This document shows, one piece after another, positions 61,245-64,000 of a stretch of 64,000 nucleotides of DNA. The stretch covers positions 62,001 through 126,000 of the forward strand of contig CACYZF010000011.1 of assembly GCA_902778895.1 (NCBI GenBank). Direction: 5' to 3'. The notes under the pieces are model-generated. The model did no database searches, had not been told where the DNA came from, and saw nothing but the letters and a program-made list of their open reading frames with translations. Made by a program: the position numbers and the translations under genes. Numbering within the stretch: position 1 is the stretch's first letter; each line of letters starts with the position of its first letter. This DNA is from an uncultured bacterium (GTDB lineage Bacteria; Verrucomicrobiota; Lentisphaeria; Victivallales; UBA1829).

Positions 61245-61273
61245 TTGACAAATCACAGATTCACGGATATTTT
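61245..61273 (+). promoter_or_regulatory. Promoter of the tandem PilT gene
   Basis: TTGACA (61245-61250), 17-base spacer, TATTTT (61268-61273). The best -35 in the window; it rules out starts before about 61280. Confidence 0.75.
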
Positions 61274-61309
61274 AATGCGAAAACTGCAACCTCACCGAAG
61301 GCTTTCCCG

Positions 61310-63511
61310 ATGAATACGATTCTGCCGATCCTGCAATTTGCCGCCGGAGCGCATGTCTCCGACCTCTTCCTTTCCGCCGGAAAAAAGCCCAACGCTCGCA
61401 TCCGGGGCGTGGTCGCGCCCATGGGGACGTTCGGGCCGGTCTCCGCGGAGTCCATGGACGCGTTCCGGCGGGCGGTCATCGGCGAACGCGGCGAGGCGGC
61501 GTATGCGGAATCCGGTTCGTTCGACGCCTCGTGGCGGCTCCCGGACGGCAGCCGCATCCGTGTGAACTTCTTCCGCGCCATCGGCGGTCCCTCTGCGGCG
61601 GTGCGCCCGATCCTGAACGGCGACGATATCGTGACGGCGGAACTGAACCTGCCGGCGCTGCTCGACACGCTCGCGGAGGCTCCGCGCGGGCTGATCCTGG
61701 TGGCCGGCACCACGGGCTGCGGCAAATCCACCACGCTCGCCGCCATGATCAACCACATCAACCGCACCATGCCCAAGCACATCCTCACGCTGGAGGACCC
61801 GATCGAGTTCGTCTATTCCGACCGTCAGTCGGTGGTTTCCCAGCGCGAGATCAATACGCACCGAGAGGGCGGATTCTCCTCCGCACTCCGCAGCGCGCTC
61901 CGCGAGAACCCGGACGTGATCGTGATCGGAGAAATGCGCGACCCGGAGACCATCGCCACGGCCATCAACGCGGCGCTCACCGGACACCTCGTCATCAGCA
62001 CGGTTCACACGTCCGGCTCGGTGCAGGCCGTCGAGCGCATCATCAACATGTTCCCGGAGGAGGGGCGCGAACAGACCGCGATCGACCTCGGGGCGGCGCT
62101 GAACGGCATCATCGCGCAGCGGCTGATCCCCTCCATTGGCGGCGGCATGATCCCCGCGGTCGAGATCCTGCTCGGCACGGCTCTCGTCCGCAAGCTCGTT
62201 GCCGGGCGCGACTACAGGTCGCTGGACGACGCGCTCCGCAGCAACATCGAACAGGGCATGATCCCGTTCAACCGGTCCATCTTCCGCCTGTACCAGACCG
62301 GGAAGATTTCGTTGGACGACGCCCGGCTCGCGGCGGACAACCGCGACGAATTCGACCTGCTCGTGCGCGGCATGGAGAGCGGCGTCGACGCGTTCCGCAG
62401 CTACTACGGCACGAAGCTCGAGGGCGCGGCCGACGACACCGTGGTCGACATGCGGACGCTGTTCCTCGCCTCGCTCCAGGTGAAGGCGAGCGACCTCATC
62501 CTGTCCACGGGCGTGCGCCCCACGCTCCGCATCAACGGCGAACTGCGCGAGCTCAACATGCCCGTGCTGGACAACGACGACGTCCGGCGGCTGCTCTTCA
62601 GCGTGATCAACCAGCGGCAGCGCGTGGAGCTGGAGGAAAACCGCGAACTCGACTTCGCGCTGTCCGTCGACTTCGGCAAGGAACTGAACATCCCGAATTC
62701 GCGGTTCCGCGTGAACGCGTTCTTCCAGCGCGGCACGCTCGGCATGGTCGCCCGCGTCGTGAACGTGAAGATCCCGACGCCCGCCCAGCTCGGCCTGCCG
62801 GAAGTCGTGTCCGGGCTCTGCTCGAAACGCCAGGGGCTCATCCTCATGACCGGCCCGACCGGAAGCGGCAAGTCCACCACGCTCGCCTCGCTCCTCGACG
62901 TCATCAACCGCACGCGCAACGCCCACATCATCACGATTGAGGACCCGATCGAGTACGTGCACCGCAACATCAATTCGATCATCGAGCAGCGCGAGCTCCA
63001 CGCCGACACGCACAGCTTCGCCGCCGCCCTCAAATACGCCCTCCGCGAAGCCCCGGACGTCATCATGGTCGGCGAAATGCGCGACACCGAGACCATCTCC
63101 GCCGCGCTCACCGCCGCCGAGACCGGGCACCTCGTCTTCGCCACCATCCACACGAACAGCGCGCCGCAGACCGTGGACCGCATCGTCGACTCGTTCCCCA
63201 TGTACCAGCAGAACCAGATCCGGCTTCAGCTCGCGAGCACGCTGCTGGCGGTGATCTCGCAGCGCCTCATCCCGAGCATCGACGCCTCAAGCCGCATCGC
63301 CGCGTTCGAGATCATGATCGGCACGCCGCCCGTGCAGGCGCTCATCCGCGAGGGCAAGACGCATCAGCTGCAGACCGTGATCGAAACCAGCCTGAAGGAC
63401 GGCATGATCACGCTCCAGCGTTCCATGGAGGACCTCTGCGCCGACGGCCTGATCTCGAAGGACGAGGTCAAACGTTTCGCCGCCGACTACAAGCAGATCA
63501 ACCCCCACTAA
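61310..63511 (+). CDS. Tandem PilT-family retraction ATPase (two ATPase modules in one chain)
   Basis: 733 residues, two complete PilT-like units. Unit 1 (1-355): Walker A GTTGCGKST at 133-141, DPIEFVYSD Asp-box, Walker B VIVIGEMRDPETI, and a His-box VISTVHTSG. Unit 2 (about 385-733): Walker A GPTGSGKST at 515-523, IEDPIEYVH, VIMVGEMRDTETI, FATIHTNSA. The PilT-specific AIRNLIRE motif survives in unit 2 as VQALIREGK but is altered in unit 1 (VRKLVAGRD). PilT hexamers retract type IV pili; a fusion could form a three-fold hetero-hexamer of fused pairs. No other pilus gene is near. GAAGG lies 9 bases before ATG 61310. Confidence 0.9.
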   Translation: MNTILPILQFAAGAHVSDLFLSAGKKPNARIRGVVAPMGTFGPVSAESMDAFRRAVIGERGEAAYAESGSFDASWRLPDGSRIRVNFFRAIGGPSAAVRPILNGDDIVTAELNLPALLDTLAEAPRGLILVAGTTGCGKSTTLAAMINHINRTMPKHILTLEDPIEFVYSDRQSVVSQREINTHREGGFSSALRSALRENPDVIVIGEMRDPETIATAINAALTGHLVISTVHTSGSVQAVERIINMFPEEGREQTAIDLGAALNGIIAQRLIPSIGGGMIPAVEILLGTALVRKLVAGRDYRSLDDALRSNIEQGMIPFNRSIFRLYQTGKISLDDARLAADNRDEFDLLVRGMESGVDAFRSYYGTKLEGAADDTVVDMRTLFLASLQVKASDLILSTGVRPTLRINGELRELNMPVLDNDDVRRLLFSVINQRQRVELEENRELDFALSVDFGKELNIPNSRFRVNAFFQRGTLGMVARVVNVKIPTPAQLGLPEVVSGLCSKRQGLILMTGPTGSGKSTTLASLLDVINRTRNAHIITIEDPIEYVHRNINSIIEQRELHADTHSFAAALKYALREAPDVIMVGEMRDTETISAALTAAETGHLVFATIHTNSAPQTVDRIVDSFPMYQQNQIRLQLASTLLAVISQRLIPSIDASSRIAAFEIMIGTPPVQALIREGKTHQLQTVIETSLKDGMITLQRSMEDLCADGLISKDEVKRFAADYKQINPH

Positions 63512-63535
63512 AAATCCGCGCAGAAAGACGGAAAT

Positions 63536-63565
63536 GCCCTGCCGGCGGTGATGTCCGGGCAGGGC
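63536..63565. terminator. Stem-loop between convergent tandem PilT and the right-edge gene
   Basis: GCCCTGCCGG and CCGGGCAGGGC pair with one bulged base. No T-tract follows; a weak bidirectional end at best. Confidence 0.45.
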
Positions 63566-63583
63566 GGGAAGGGAACGCTCAGT

Positions 63584-64000
63584 TCACGGTCTCCAGTCGA
63601 TGCCGCCTTTTTTCAGCAGGACGAGCCGGACCTTGAACTTCGCCGGCTCGCCGTGATTGGTGATCGACACCACGGCCCGGTTATGGGCGGAGGTCTGGTA
63701 GACCGAATAGTCCAAAGTGTCGGACGTGATGAATATATCCGACACGGATTCGGGCACCACGGCCACGTCGAGCGGGAACTGGAAACGAAGATTTCTCCAC
63801 GGCTTTCCGTTGACCGTGACCCCGCGCGGATATTCGCCGAGGTAGGACAGATCATCATAGACGATCCTGTTCGAATCGATGAAGAAGAACGCACTTTTGT
63901 CGATCACGCCTTCGATCATGACTTCCGCCTGATTCATTTTTGCCACGTCGGAAATATCGGGGAAACGATCACCCAGGAGACCACCGCCGAGTCCCCCCGT
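63584..64000 (-). CDS. Hypothetical protein, N-terminus cut by window edge
   Basis: The frame is open from the right edge to a stop at 63584, at least 138 residues. A GTG at 63946 exists, but 18 further codons upstream (beginning Gly-rich, GGLGGGLLGDRFPDIS) remain open, so the true start is probably outside the window. The visible part contains EVMIEGVIDKSAFFFIDSN, a YLGEYPRGVTVNGKPWRNL segment and a beta-rich end. I do not recognise the family. It could be the last domain of a larger surface or enzyme protein. Confidence 0.7.
   Translation of the reverse strand, partial: TGGLGGGLLGDRFPDISDVAKMNQAEVMIEGVIDKSAFFFIDSNRIVYDDLSYLGEYPRGVTVNGKPWRNLRFQFPLDVAVVPESVSDIFITSDTLDYSVYQTSAHNRAVVSITNHGEPAKFKVRLVLLKKGGIDWRP

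Overview
The window is an ordinary, gene-dense stretch of bacterial chromosome with no prophage, insertion sequence or CRISPR array that I can see. The organism is Gram-negative: it encodes the LPS transporter LptD, the lipoprotein peptidase LspA, several lipobox proteins and a full set of lipid A aminoarabinose enzymes. The mix of BspA-type leucine-rich-repeat proteins, a TRL-family lipoprotein, a lipoprotein resembling DUF6655 and a lysine/alanine-rich DksA/TraR protein suggests the PVC superphylum, most likely Lentisphaerota (Victivallales-like). That assignment is inference. The two window edges cut through genes: feoB on the left and an unidentified gene on the right.

Layout. 0-4 kb: ferrous iron uptake (feoA-feoB), a branched-chain amino acid exporter (azlC-azlD) and a small lipoprotein. 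4-12 kb: a LexA-like regulator diverging from apgM, then prmC, a TRL lipoprotein, trmB with a PHP phosphoesterase, a DksA-like zinc-finger protein with a histone H1-like tail, lspA and miaA. 12-20 kb, plus strand: lptD, lysA, mreB, ruvB, and a glycosyltransferase/polysaccharide deacetylase pair. 20-23 kb: an LRR lipoprotein, ackA and tRNA-Val(GAC).

23-31 kb, minus strand: arnB-arnT-arnC-arnA-arnD-thiN. The first five would make UDP-Ara4FN, load it on undecaprenyl phosphate and move it to lipid A. No arnE/F flippase gene is present. 31-39 kb: yajC-secDF, then a GmhA-like/uppS/cdsA/glgB operon. 39-43 kb: dnaN-recF-thiI without dnaA or gyrB. 43-52 kb: a large membrane-anchored LRR protein, a FAD oxidoreductase, tRNA-Leu(UAG), a PheC-like periplasmic lipoprotein, proS and metG, followed by a 44-bp tandem hairpin repeat. 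52-56 kb: the classical rpmH-rnpA-yidD-yidC-khpB operon. 56-64 kb: a lipoprotein, a GT2 glycosyltransferase, an argH-secreted protein-arfB run, and a 733-residue protein made of two PilT ATPases in tandem.

Regulation. Many transcription units start with a promoter of the form TTGnnn-N16/17-TATATT, often within GCTATATTA. This pattern fixes several start codons, for example lptD at a TTG codon and tandem PilT at 61310. Intrinsic terminators close the LexA-like gene, trmB, ackA, secDF, thiI, pheC-like, khpB, the 56.3-kb lipoprotein and the 57-kb glycosyltransferase.
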